Below, piece by piece: positions 25,333 to 34,284 of a stretch of 64,000 bases of DNA; the first letter of the stretch is position 1, and every line of letters begins with the position of its first letter. Source of the stretch: Shewanella cutis. Lineage in GTDB: Bacteria; Pseudomonadota; Gammaproteobacteria; Enterobacterales; Shewanellaceae. The stretch lies in NCBI RefSeq assembly GCF_022410515.1, contig NZ_JACSDI010000023.1, positions 40,376-104,375 of the forward strand, read 5' to 3'. The notes beneath the pieces are model-generated. The model worked only from the letters and a program-made list of their open reading frames with translations. It ran no database searches and was not told where the DNA came from. Both the position numbers and the translations under genes were made by a program.

Positions 25333-25375
25333 AATTATTCAAAGGCTCTTCTTGGGCCTTTGAATTACCCCTATC

Positions 25376-25402
25376 TGAATCACTCTAGGACAGACTTATT
25401 CA
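25376..25402 (+). repeat. 27-bp dyad site, copy 2 (right of HigBA)
   Basis: Arms TGAATCACTCTA and CAGACTTATTCA around GGA, with one arm mismatch to copy 1, same orientation. Copies 1 and 2 frame an 809-bp unit that contains the HigBA pair and its operator and nothing else. Confidence 0.65.
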
Positions 25403-25472
25403 CGCTAGCCTTAAAACAGACCCATTTTGCCCCGTATCTTCCGTCCAACGGAGCTTGTTTTTTGCCTTAGAA

Positions 25473-25500
25473 TGAATCAATTCTCTAGAGATTTGATTCA
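25473..25500. repeat. Related TGAATCA-TGATTCA palindrome
   Basis: Centre of a 32-base near-perfect palindrome (25471-25502, two mismatched positions) with the same outer heptamers as the 27-bp dyads and TCTCTAGAGA in the middle. It overlaps the stop codon of the truncated serine recombinase. Confidence 0.55.
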
Positions 25501-26033
25501 TTAGTTTTTAGCTCGCTCAACTTGGCCGTTTTAGCAATAGTCGAACGACAGCATTTAAGTAGACTTTGCACCTGTGACCAGCTTTTCCCTTCATCGAGTA
25601 GTAACCGAATATTTTGCCTTAATCCATGGTCAGGCTGACGGCCAAGGTATTTCCCTAAGGCTTTGGCCTTTTCGATGCCTTGCGCTTGTCGCTTTCTTCT
25701 TATCTCGTAATCATCTCTAGCCATTGCGGCGGCCAAATCAATCATGAACTCCGTCAGCACTTTTGCGATCATGGTGTGTTCTTCTGTGCCACTTAAGATC
25801 CCATGTGTCATTGGTTGGTCAACAACGACAATATGAATATTGGCTTTTACCAACTTATTTTTTAGGACTGACCATTGCTCGAAGGGGAGGCGAGATAATC
25901 TATCGACTTTTTCTATGAGTAAAGCATCACCTGGGTGAGAGTTCATGATCAAGCGCCCAAGTTCAGGCCGTTCAATTTTCGCCCCAGATTGTGTCTCGGT
26001 ATAAAAACTAGCTATACGAACATTTTTACTATC
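25485..26033 (-). pseudogene. Serine recombinase (resolvase), N-terminus missing
   Basis: 183 open codons read from DSKNVRIASFYTETQSGAK to an HTH tail. The conserved resolvase block (IEKVDRLSRLPFEQW) is present, but the first ~40 residues with the catalytic serine are gone, cut off where IS5-related DNA begins at about 26,036. An internal ATG at 25952 could give a short product without catalytic activity. The C-terminal half has the usual KALGKYLGRQPD linker and HTH. Confidence 0.8.
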
Positions 26034-26035
26034 TT

Positions 26036-27092
26036 AAAACTGAACCAACTCATTTCTGGTTCGATTAGCATCTTGTTCATCTGTCGATGCGCGCAGGTAG
26101 GTTCGAATAAACATTTTGCCTCATTTGGTGTAGGGTGCAGTTTATGATACTAGTGCGAGTAGGATTGAAAATTAACATATAGCGAACCAATTGGCAGTGG
26201 GATGAAGTTAGTTTGCCTGGGATATACATGGCAGTTTCTGAGATTGACCGACGATGATACCCATAGCGCTTCTTCCATTGTTTATTTGAACCATGAAGTT
26301 GTTGCCAACTGACCGCTAAGTTACGTGAATGTCCTGGTTTCCAGAGCGCTGTACCTTCCCGAGGCGAGATGAGCACTAAAGCGCGTTTTCTACGAACAGC
26401 ATCATGACAGGCTCTTGTGTCGTAAGCACCATCAACTGAGATATTGCAGATTTTTCGATGGGTTTGTTTGAGCAAATTCGGCATGACTTCAGCGTCGGTC
26501 ACATTTGATAAGCTGAATTCTGTACCTATGATCTCGTGAGTATGTGTACCAACGGCAATGTGTAGTTTACGCCACACTCGGCGTTTGCCATCTGTACCAT
26601 GTTTCTTCATTTTTCACTCACCTTCACCGTAAACCTTTAAGCCTGTGGAGTCAATTGCCAAGTGCTCGATGATGCCACGAGTATTGATTTTAAAAGCAAT
26701 ATTGACCGTTTTTGCGCGTTTACTGATGCAAGTGTAATGTGGACACATTAGTGGAATGCCACCCAATTTAAACACCGAGTTAATGAAGCCTTGCAGCGCT
26801 CGCAGTGGCATAGAGAAAACACGTTTAACCATCAGCGCAGTGGTAATGGCTAAGTCGCTAAACACGCGAGGGCGACCTTTCCTAGGTTGCTCTGCATTGG
26901 TTTTCCAATGGGCAATAGCGCCTTTATCAATCCAGAAGGTAAGTGAGCCACGATTAATTAAAGCTTGATTGTATTGCTTCCAGTTGGTTGTTTTATAACT
27001 AAGTTTTGGCACGGTTGAGGGGTTAGTTGATAGACTGTGTCGATCAGGTCAGCGCCTACTGCTTTAGTTCAACCGATTTAGGAAACAAAGCC
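26036..27092 (-). mobile_element. IS5-family (IS903-like) element, decayed
   Basis: The outer end at 27092 is an IS903-type terminus: on the minus strand it reads GGCTTTGTTTCCTAAATCGG. The other end, near 26,036, is degenerate and abuts the truncated resolvase. Confidence 0.7.
26077..27012 (-). pseudogene. IS5-family transposase, broken
   Basis: DDE transposase with EHLAIDSTGLKVYGEGE (first Asp) and ICNISVDGAYDTRACHDA (second Asp). A TGA at 26614-26616 replaces the Trp expected in GEGEWK and splits the frame in two. The frame also shifts after SISETAMY, so the last part, with the catalytic Glu region, reads as nonsense. The element cannot transpose on its own. Confidence 0.88.
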
Positions 27093-27248
27093 CTACACCA
27101 ATCATCTTTAAGAGTATATACTAGTTACAGCATGAGTAAGTGATAGTCGTTTTGATAGAACATTCTTTTATCCACAAATATTTCGTCAAATTATAGTAGT
27201 TTCTAGCTAAAGAATTTATTTAGATTTCTAATATTTAAGGTGTCATTA

Positions 27249-28877
27249 ATGAAAATTATTAAACGTCTGTACTTTGGCTTTGCTACATTACTATTAATAA
27301 TGATTGGTATCACATGTTTTGGTTTGTTTAAGATCAGTATTGCTGAACAGAATTTAACACAATTATCTGAGCAAACAGCCGTCGAACAACGTCAAGCTAT
27401 CAATTTCCGTGGTAGCGTTCATGACAGAGCTATTACTATAAGAGATATTGTATTAACCAAAGATCTCGACAACGCAAAATTACTCCAAAACGACATTATC
27501 CAATTGAATGAGTTTTACCAGAAAGCGGCTATTACATTAGATCATATGTACGCAAAGGCGACTCATAGTCCTGATGAAGAAAAAATGTTAATGTTAATCA
27601 AAGATATAGAAAAAATCACGTTGATTTTAACAAATGACTTAGTCAGTATGGTCAATGATGGTCGTCAAGCCGAAGCAACCAATTATTTGATTACTAAAGT
27701 TTCACCAGCATACAGCGAATGGCTGAAGCGGATTAATAAATTAATTGACTACCAAGAGGTAGTAATACAGCATCAAGTTTCTGCTGCACGAGAGCAAACA
27801 AATAGTTTCCAATGGACGATGCTTATTGTCACAACAATCGCAGTTATTATTGGCATTATTGTCTCTATGAGTACGGTTAATAGATTAAAGAGGCTTATTG
27901 GGGGTGAGCTAGAGTATGCCGCTTGGGTGATAAAAGAAATCGCATCGGGAGACCTTACTACTCAAGTTAAATTTCACTCTTCTGATAGTATTTTAAGTGC
28001 CCTTCAAGGTTTAACTGAGCATATGTCGGGGATTACTAAAAGTTCAATGAATGCCGCCACCGAATTACTTATGGCATCAAACGAATTACTACTGACTGCA
28101 AAATACAACGAAAAATTAATTAACAACCAAAAGATAGCTACTGAGCAAGGTGCAACAGCAATAAACCAGATGTCATCAACTGTTTCTGATGTAGCAAACC
28201 ACACAACTACTGCCGCAGAATTAGCACTAACCGCAATGAATGAATTTAATTTAGGACAACATGAAGTTGGCAAAACTCAATCAAGCATTAATGAACTTGC
28301 TGAGAAAGTTAGTGAAGCCGCCATTGTTATAAATAATTTGTCAGAAGATAGTCGTCAGATAGGTTCAGTCTTGGAAGTTATTCAAAGTATTGCAGAGCAA
28401 ACCAATTTACTTGCTCTTAATGCAGCTATCGAAGCAGCAAGAGCTGGTGAACAAGGTCGTGGGTTTGCTGTTGTTGCTGACGAAGTTCGTAATCTTGCTC
28501 GTCGTACTCAAGAATCCACAAAACAAGTCCAAACCGTCATAGAAAAGATGCAAGGTAACTCAATGAGTGCTGTTTCAGTAATGAATGAAGGTAGAGTTCA
28601 GGCTGAAATCAGTGTCAAACAAGCAAAATCAGCGGGTGAGTCACTAAGTGTAATCAACTTATCTGTCACAAAAATAAGTGATATGAACACCCAAATTGCA
28701 ACGGCTGCAGAAGAACAGTCAGTTGTAGCTTCAGAAATAAATAGTAACTTCAGCCAAATTACTCATTCAGCAACGCTAGCAGAGGAACAAGCAAGTAAAA
28801 TTACTATTGCAAGCCAGAAGCTTGAAGTTTTAGCAAAAACCTTAGAGCGGAATGTAAAACAGTTTAAGACGGCATAA
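27249..28877 (+). CDS. Methyl-accepting chemotaxis protein
   Basis: 542 residues from the ATG at 27249 (AAGG about eight bases upstream; a GTG at 27240 also opens the frame). Two membrane helices (residues ~6-28 and ~190-210) flank a periplasmic helical-bundle sensor, followed by a HAMP region and a full signalling domain with the tip sequence EQTNLLALNAAIEAARAGEQ. There is no C-terminal CheR-binding pentapeptide. Ligand unknown. It is followed by an EAL gene, and the pair lies between IS5-type ends. Confidence 0.93.
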   Translation: MKIIKRLYFGFATLLLIMIGITCFGLFKISIAEQNLTQLSEQTAVEQRQAINFRGSVHDRAITIRDIVLTKDLDNAKLLQNDIIQLNEFYQKAAITLDHMYAKATHSPDEEKMLMLIKDIEKITLILTNDLVSMVNDGRQAEATNYLITKVSPAYSEWLKRINKLIDYQEVVIQHQVSAAREQTNSFQWTMLIVTTIAVIIGIIVSMSTVNRLKRLIGGELEYAAWVIKEIASGDLTTQVKFHSSDSILSALQGLTEHMSGITKSSMNAATELLMASNELLLTAKYNEKLINNQKIATEQGATAINQMSSTVSDVANHTTTAAELALTAMNEFNLGQHEVGKTQSSINELAEKVSEAAIVINNLSEDSRQIGSVLEVIQSIAEQTNLLALNAAIEAARAGEQGRGFAVVADEVRNLARRTQESTKQVQTVIEKMQGNSMSAVSVMNEGRVQAEISVKQAKSAGESLSVINLSVTKISDMNTQIATAAEEQSVVASEINSNFSQITHSATLAEEQASKITIASQKLEVLAKTLERNVKQFKTA

Positions 28878-29172
28878 TTTAGTCTTCTTGATATAAATTG
28901 GTTATAAAAATAAACTGTTATTTTTCAGATTTTTGCTAGTTAATTTTGACTTGTGGTTTAGAAAATTTAACAACAGTGGTTAATATCATGTATACAAGGG
29001 ATAACTTGACTTTAAATGCAGTGATGATTTGAAGTGTTATTTATGATTAATGGATTCAACGAATATAAATATTTAATTTACGTTCTTTTTGTTGAAATTA
29101 GTTGTAAACAAAATTTATCTCAGGTAAGTCATAGTTAAGGATGTATTTATTAATATTTTTTGAGGTGTAAAA

Positions 29173-29913
29173 ATGATAAATGATAAAGATAACCAGTCTA
29201 AATTTAAAGTTGTTGAAAATATAGAGTTTAAAAAAATTTTAAATAATAATCATTTATTTTCTTATGTTCAATTAATTGTAGATTTAAAGAGTTGTACTAA
29301 TTTTGGATATGAATTTTTAATTAGAGGCCCTGTAAATTCAAGACTACATGCGGCTGATAAGTTGTTTTATTTTGCTAAGGAGCTGGGGTTACAAAGAAAT
29401 CTCGAGATCGCTTCCATAAATTTACATCTAAATAATGCTAGCAACTCAAGTTTAAATGGATGCTTCACAATTAACCTGACGCCAACTCTATTACTTGATG
29501 AAGAGGTACAAAATATACTCATCAATTATAAGTTTCCTCATAAAATAAAGATAGAATTTACAGAACATTTAAATATTGAAGATTGGAAGCCTATAAATAA
29601 ACACATAGAAAAGCTAAAGTGTTATGGATATGACTTTTGGCTTGATGATGTTGGTTGTGGTTACTTTGATTTATCTTTAGTAAATGAAATTAAACCTGAT
29701 GTGGTAAAGTTATGTATTAAAATAATTAGCAAGTTAAATTTCGATGAATCTTTAATAAAAGATATATCGCAACTTGTTGAAAATGTGCACAAATATGGGG
29801 GGATGGTTTTAGCCGAAGGCGTCGAGAATGCTAACCAACTGACTATAATAAAAAATCTTAATATTGATTTGGCTCAAGGATATTTTTTTGGAAAGCCAAC
29901 ACCGCTTATTTGA
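29173..29913 (+). CDS. EAL-domain protein, probable c-di-GMP phosphodiesterase
   Basis: 246 residues, a stand-alone EAL domain. The signature reads EFLIRG. Residues for metal and substrate binding appear kept: Asn in INLTP, Glu in EFTEH, the Asp pair in DDVGCGY (usually DDFGTGY), Lys in VVKLC, Glu in LAEGVEN. Loop 6 therefore differs from the consensus, which often lowers activity. AGGTG precedes the ATG by about eight bases. The 295-bp gap before it is AT-rich with no gene seen. With the chemoreceptor upstream it may form a motility-control pair. Confidence 0.85.
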   Translation: MINDKDNQSKFKVVENIEFKKILNNNHLFSYVQLIVDLKSCTNFGYEFLIRGPVNSRLHAADKLFYFAKELGLQRNLEIASINLHLNNASNSSLNGCFTINLTPTLLLDEEVQNILINYKFPHKIKIEFTEHLNIEDWKPINKHIEKLKCYGYDFWLDDVGCGYFDLSLVNEIKPDVVKLCIKIISKLNFDESLIKDISQLVENVHKYGGMVLAEGVENANQLTIIKNLNIDLAQGYFFGKPTPLI

Positions 29914-29915
29914 GG

Positions 29916-29945
29916 TTTTGTTTCCTAAATCTATTGAATTAAAAC
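29916..29945 (+). repeat. IS5-type end remnant
   Basis: GGTTTTGTTTCCTAAATC resembles the IS5 terminus at 27092 in opposite orientation. Only some 25 bases remain before other debris. Confidence 0.45.
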
Positions 29946-30024
29946 CGTCCTTGCAGATCTTATCAGAATATGGACGTTGTTGCCTAAATCAATCTTAGCA
30001 ATGCCTTTCCCTGCAGGGATGGTA

Positions 30025-30139
30025 GTGTACAAATTTCTGTGTCATTTCTTTAAGCTATACCCAAAAGAGATGATTAATGACAACTCCTATTTTTGATATC
30101 AATGCGGCCATTCAAGCGCTACGAGAAGGAAAAGACCTC
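30025..30139 (+). pseudogene. IS256-family element, 5' remnant
   Basis: A terminus-like sequence (GTACAAATTTCTGTGTCATT at about 30028) and the first 21 codons of an IS256-type transposase (MTTPIFDINAAIQALREGKD from 30077), cut by the IS3 element at 30140. Fragments of the 3' end of the same IS type occur at 40,631 and 54,846. Confidence 0.65.
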
Positions 30140-30206
30140 TGTTCTGGTCTAATCCCATCGGACACTTAATTTTGAGACAGTATGGTCAATAAATTAAGAG
30201 GTCTAT

Positions 30207-30515
30207 ATGAGTCTGAAGAAATCACATAAGAGTTATCCCCAGACATTTAAAGATGAAGCTGTCTTGATGGTGCTAGAACAAGGTTATAGTGTTGCCGATG
30301 CGGCAAAGTCTCTTGGAGTTAGCACGAGCTTGCTTTACAACTGGAAGGAAAAACACCAAGCCCTGAAACAAGGTGTCACCTTAGAAGAGTCTGAGCGTGA
30401 TGAGCTAAAACGATTACGTAAAGACAACAAAGAATTACGAATGGAGAAAGAAATTCTAAAAATACCCATGGGGCACGCCGAGGCCAGCGCCTTCTTTGCG
30501 AAACAAATGAAGTAA
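30207..30515 (+). pseudogene. IS-A OrfA (IS3-family HTH protein), altered
   Basis: 102 residues with an HTH_Tnp (YSVADAAKSLGVSTSLLYNW) and a leucine-zipper-like tail. Where relatives read EILKKASAFFAK it reads EILKIPMGHAEASAFFAK, apparently an 18-base insertion (around 30460-30480) next to the A-run where the programmed frameshift to OrfB would occur. Confidence 0.75.
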
Positions 30516-30631
30516 AATTTCGTTTCATCAAACTGCAATCTCACCTGTTTCCCATAGTGTAGTGGCACACTGAATTTGGCCACCTAATAAGAAATGTTAT
30601 GATCTCACTCATAACCCATTTAGGTGATAAC

Positions 30632-30943
30632 ATGAATAAAAGTAAACGTGCTCGATATAGCGCAGCCATTAAGCTCGAAACAGCTCAATTAGTCGTTGAT
30701 CAAGGTTACACACAAGAAGCGGCTGCAAAAGCCATGAACGTGGGGAAATCGACGGTCAGTAAGTGGGTAACACAGCTTCAGGTTGAGCGCCAAGGGCTTG
30801 CTCCTAAAGCCTCCCCCATGACACCTGAGCAGATTGAAATCAGGGCGCTAAAACGCGAAATTGAACGAATTAATCTCGAGAAAGAAATCCTAAAAAAGGC
30901 TACCGCTCTATTGATGTCGGACTCGCTGAACAATTCTCGATAA
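30632..30943 (+). CDS. IS-B OrfA (IS3-family)
   Basis: 103 residues from the ATG at 30632 with GGTGA upstream. HTH (YTQEAAAKAMNVGKSTVSKW) and coiled-coil tail (ALKREIERINLEKEILKKA). The AAAAAAGG run near the end is the normal slip site into OrfB. It looks intact. Confidence 0.88.
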   Translation: MNKSKRARYSAAIKLETAQLVVDQGYTQEAAAKAMNVGKSTVSKWVTQLQVERQGLAPKASPMTPEQIEIRALKREIERINLEKEILKKATALLMSDSLNNSR

Positions 30944-31600
30944 TCGAGAAACTCAATCAGAGCAACAAATACCCTATTTCAGTGTTATGCCATGTATTCA
31001 ACGTGAACCGGAGCAGTTACCGTTATTGGATAAGCCGCGAGCTTTGTGTAACACCAGATCAGCGATTTTTAGAATGTGAAATCAAAGCGATACATGCTGA
31101 AAGCAAACAGTCTGCGGGTGCGAGAAGTATTGCCACAATCGCCTCTGAACGAGGCTTTACGTTAAGTCGTTATAGGGCTACTCGGTTAATGAAAAAGCTT
31201 GGGTTAGTGAGCTGCCAACAACCCAAGCACCGCTATAAAAGGGCTGAAAATGAGCATGTGACCATCCCTAATTTACTCAAGAGACAATTTGCAGTTGTCG
31301 AACCAAACACCGTTTGGTGTGGCGATGTGACGTATATTTGGGCTGGTAATCGTTGGTGTTATTTAGCGGTTGTGCTGGATTTATTTTCGAGAAAAGCCAT
31401 TGGTTGGGCGATGTCATTTTCACCGGATACTGAGTTAACGGTGAAGGCCTTAGATATGGCCTTTGAATCTCGTGGTAAGCCTAAAAACCTGATATTTCAT
31501 TCAGATCAAGGTTGCCATTATACCAGCCTGAAATACCGTCAGCGGCTGTGGAAATATCAAATCACCCAGAGTATGAGTCGTCGTGGTAACTGCTGGGATA

Positions 31601-31788
31601 CTGAGGTTAGAATTTAAATACAGACTGTTTGTACTGACCCGTGCTGGGATTGGCTGAAATGTCTTTGTGTTGACCTGTCGTTCAAAGAGTCTGTTCAATT
31701 CTATCGACTCAGTTGTGACCTAATAGGAGCTTTGTATTGCACCTCCAGTGTCCCGTCCTGCTGAGCGATTCAGACAGGAGAATGGCTC
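31601..31788 (+). ncRNA. Candidate bridge RNA region of the IS110 element
   Basis: In IS110 elements the left non-coding end encodes a bridge RNA whose loops match target and donor DNA. Here TGCTGGGAT at 31642-31650 equals the nine bases of target just left of the insertion (31591-31599), and ATAGGAGC at 31723-31730 equals the element's own right end (32831-32838). These are the matches expected of target and donor guides. The RNA fold was not computed. Confidence 0.55.
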
Positions 31789-32829
31789 ATGAACAATAAT
31801 GATCCTCGCTATAAATTGTATTTGGGTGTAGATACTCACTTGGAACTTCATGTCGCAACACTTATCAATGAACTAGGGCAAGTTGTTAAAAATAAAGAAT
31901 TTAGTGCCAAGCTTTCGGGCTATCGTGAACTTTTGGCATGGTGTAAGTCTTATGGGTATATACAAAAAGCTGGCATCGAAGGTACAGGAAGCTATGGCGC
32001 TGCACTGACAAAATACTTGATCAAGAACGGCGTTAGTGTGTATGAAGTTATGCGGCCAAATAGAATGAAGAGGCGGCTGAAAGGCAAAACAGACGGTATG
32101 GATTCAGAGAATGCGGCTAGAAGCGTATTGTCTGGTGAGGCAAAAGTTATTCCGAAAAGCCATTCAGGGCCAGTTGAGTCATTGCGGAGCCTACTGATTT
32201 GTCGAAATAGTGCTGTAAAAGCAAGGACTCAGGCAATGAACCAAATTCGAGCGCTTCTTGTTTCAGGCCCTGATGAGCTCAAGCAATCCCTGTATCTACC
32301 AAAGCCGAGTGCCTGCGCGTCTGCATGTTTAGATCAATGCTCCGATAGCTGCGAGCCATTAATGATCTCACTTGTGTTGTTGGCACAACGTTGGAGCTTC
32401 CTAAATGATCAAGTAAAAACACTTGATCAGGCTTTAAAAAGGCTAACGTTGAATACGGCTCAGAGCCTTGTATCAAGGTTTGGAGTCGGTGTGAATGTAG
32501 CAGCAACACTCCTGGTTACAGCGGGAGACAACGCTAACCGACTAAAGAAGGAGTCATCATTTGCTGCATTGTGTGGTGTTAACCCAATTCCAGCTTCATC
32601 AGGAAAAACTACTCGTCATAGATTAAATCGTGGAGGCTGTCGCAGTGCTAATAACGCACTCTGGACTGTCGCGATGGTAAGAATGCGCAGTGATCCCAGA
32701 ACGAAAGACTATATTGCTCGACGAACAGCTGAAGGGTTATCAACCAAAGAAATAGCTCGTAACTTAAAGCGTTATATAGCGAGAGAGCTATTCCCGCTAA
32801 TCCTGAAAGATCTAGCGAGATTGGCTTGA
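31789..32829 (+). CDS. IS110-family transposase (bridge-RNA recombinase)
   Basis: 346 residues, full length. The N-terminal RuvC-like DEDD domain begins YLGVDTHLELHVATL and includes AGIEGTGSYG and KTDGMDSENAARSVL. The C-terminal Tnp part has SLVSRFGVGVNVAATLL, FAALCGVNPIPASSGKT and the serine-containing HRLNRGGCRSANNALW block. The ATG follows a GGAGAATGGCTC ribosome region. No frame damage, and it appears active. Confidence 0.95.
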   Translation: MNNNDPRYKLYLGVDTHLELHVATLINELGQVVKNKEFSAKLSGYRELLAWCKSYGYIQKAGIEGTGSYGAALTKYLIKNGVSVYEVMRPNRMKRRLKGKTDGMDSENAARSVLSGEAKVIPKSHSGPVESLRSLLICRNSAVKARTQAMNQIRALLVSGPDELKQSLYLPKPSACASACLDQCSDSCEPLMISLVLLAQRWSFLNDQVKTLDQALKRLTLNTAQSLVSRFGVGVNVAATLLVTAGDNANRLKKESSFAALCGVNPIPASSGKTTRHRLNRGGCRSANNALWTVAMVRMRSDPRTKDYIARRTAEGLSTKEIARNLKRYIARELFPLILKDLARLA

Positions 32830-33893
32830 CATAGGAGCGTCAATGCGCCAATGGAGCGGTTTTTCAGAAGTTTAAAAACGGAATGGCTCCCGACACAAGG
32901 CTATATGAGTTTTAGGGAAGCCAAACAAGATGTGACTGACTACATCATTGGTTATTACTGTGAAGTCAGGCCACATCATTACAATGCAGGATTGAGCCCA
33001 AATGAATCAGAGCGAAGATTTTGGGAAGATTCTAAAGCTGTGGCCAAATTTAGTTGACCACTACATAGCACTGTTATGTCGAGTAATGAGTGTAAGTAAA
33101 TCAGATTATTACGATTGGCATAAACGCCCTGCAAACGTGATAAGCCTTGAAACACTGAAGCTTTATCACCTTGTTCGACAGCTATTTAAGCAAAGTCGAG
33201 GCAGCTTAGGAAATCGTGCAATGGTGAAGAAATTGCGCAAGGAAGGCTACCAGGTTGGTCGCTATCTCGTTCGTAAAATTATGCACCGCCTTCGACTTAA
33301 AGCAACCCAGCGACGCGCTTACAAGGTGACTACGCAGCGCAAACACTCAGATGCAGTGGCTGATAATCTGTTAAACATGAACTTTAATCCAGTATCGGCT
33401 AATCAGGTTTGGGCGGGTGACGTGACCTATTTAAAGACGAATGAAGGCTGGATGTATTTGGCAGTGGTGATGGATTTATATTCACGCCGGATTGTGGGAT
33501 TGCACATAGATAAACGCATGACCACAGATTTGATATCTAAGGCATTAATAAAAGCCTAAAACCAGCGAGAGGGCTGGTATTTCACAGTGACCGAGGCTCG
33601 CAATATACCAGTAAGCAATTCGGTAGGCTGCTAGTGAGCTATGGTATCCGAGCCTGCATGGGTGATGTGGGAGCGTGTTGGGATAATGCCGTTGTTGAGC
33701 GATTCTTTGGCAGCTTAAAACACGATTGGATTTTTAAAGTTAATCAACCAACAAGGGAGTTTATGAAGCAAGATGTGACGGCTTACATGAAATATTACAA
33801 CTTGGAGCGGCTGCATTCTGCTAATGACGATCTGTCACCTGTAGAGTTTGAAAATTCTCAAGTAAAAGTGTCTAGTTTGGGTTGACCAGTACA

Positions 33894-34085
33894 CTTAGCG
33901 TGGTGTCCAAAAGTATTGGATCAGACCAAAAAACGTGAGCCGACCAAGCGGAAGATCTATTCGACAAGAGAAGCGGCAAAATTTGATATTCTAACTATAT
34001 TGAGATGTTTTATAACCCTAAACAGCAGCATAGTTCCAATCATGGCCTATCACCATTAGAGTTTAAACGCCAGTATTTTAATTAA
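33894..34085 (+). pseudogene. IS3-family OrfB, 3' remnant
   Basis: Reads KRKIYSTREAAKFDI, then, after a small frameshift, NYIEMFYNPKQQHSSNHGLS and EFKRQYFN-stop, the typical C-terminus of an IS3 integrase. The preceding GTGTCCAAAAGTATTGGATC may be an IS end. From 34,086 to 34,284 I see no gene, only AT-rich DNA that should hold the pil promoter. Confidence 0.75.
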
Positions 34086-34284
34086 GCTCAAAGTTATCTA
34101 GTGAAATTGTGACTATTCATATTGATTTGTAAAATTAATCAGGCACAGAATTATGAATAACGATACGCCGTTCCGTTATATTTGCTTGACACAAAGTTCT
34201 GAACAGATTCAAACTAAATCAATATAAGATTACATAGTAACTAGTTATTCAACTAACTATTCACATGGTACTGCGAGAGTTAAA

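Larger units (their letters stand above)
31601..32842 (+). mobile_element. IS110-family element inserted in IS-B OrfB
   Basis: Bounded by comparison with the uninterrupted OrfB codons (GGGATA before, ATGCGCC after), so the ends are known to one base. There are no terminal inverted repeats and no target duplication, as is normal for IS110. 188 bp of non-coding DNA precede the transposase, and only about 13 bp follow it. Confidence 0.88.
30914..33056 (+). pseudogene. IS-B OrfB (DDE integrase), split by IS110
   Basis: First part 30914-31600 has WCGDVTYIWAGNRWCYLAVV and HSDQGCHYTS (two Asp). The coding sequence stops at GNCWD, where the IS110 element enters, and resumes at 32843 with APMERFFRSLKTEWLPTQG (the catalytic Glu) to 33056. 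Without the insertion the gene would be whole. Confidence 0.9.
30558..33065 (+). mobile_element. Inner IS3-family element (IS-B) inserted in IS-A
   Basis: Ends TGTAGTGG and CCACTACA with longer imperfect repeats (AATTTGGCCAC), flanked by a 3-bp duplication TAG (30555-30557 and 33066-33068). Removing the element and one TAG restores the IS-A frame (CCCATAGCACTG). Without the IS110 it carries, it is 1,266 bp, the usual IS3 size. Confidence 0.85.
30516..33885 (+). pseudogene. IS-A OrfB (DDE integrase), split by IS-B and frameshifted
   Basis: The first codons (VKFRFIKLQSHLFPI) lie before 30557. The rest resumes at 33066 (ALLCRVMSVSKSDYYDWHKR) with VWAGDVTYLKT supplying the first Asp. A stop and a small deletion near 33557-33575 shift the frame before LVFHSDRGSQYTSKQF, and the end carries GACWDNAVVERFFGSLK with the catalytic Glu. 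Inactive. Confidence 0.85.
30140..33893 (+). mobile_element. Outer IS3-family element (IS-A), interrupted
   Basis: Ends TGTTCTGGTC and GACCAGTACA belong to ~38-bp imperfect inverted repeats that also share GACACTT. Inside, a second IS3 element sits at 30558-33065. No clear target duplication is visible at the outer ends. Both reading frames are damaged. Confidence 0.75.

Noticed and set aside
24567..25402. dif or pdif (XerC/XerD) site
   Set aside because: The arms TGAATCACTCTA and CAGACTGATTCA do not resemble gammaproteobacterial dif arms, so XerCD use is not claimed. A separate tyrosine recombinase is preferred.
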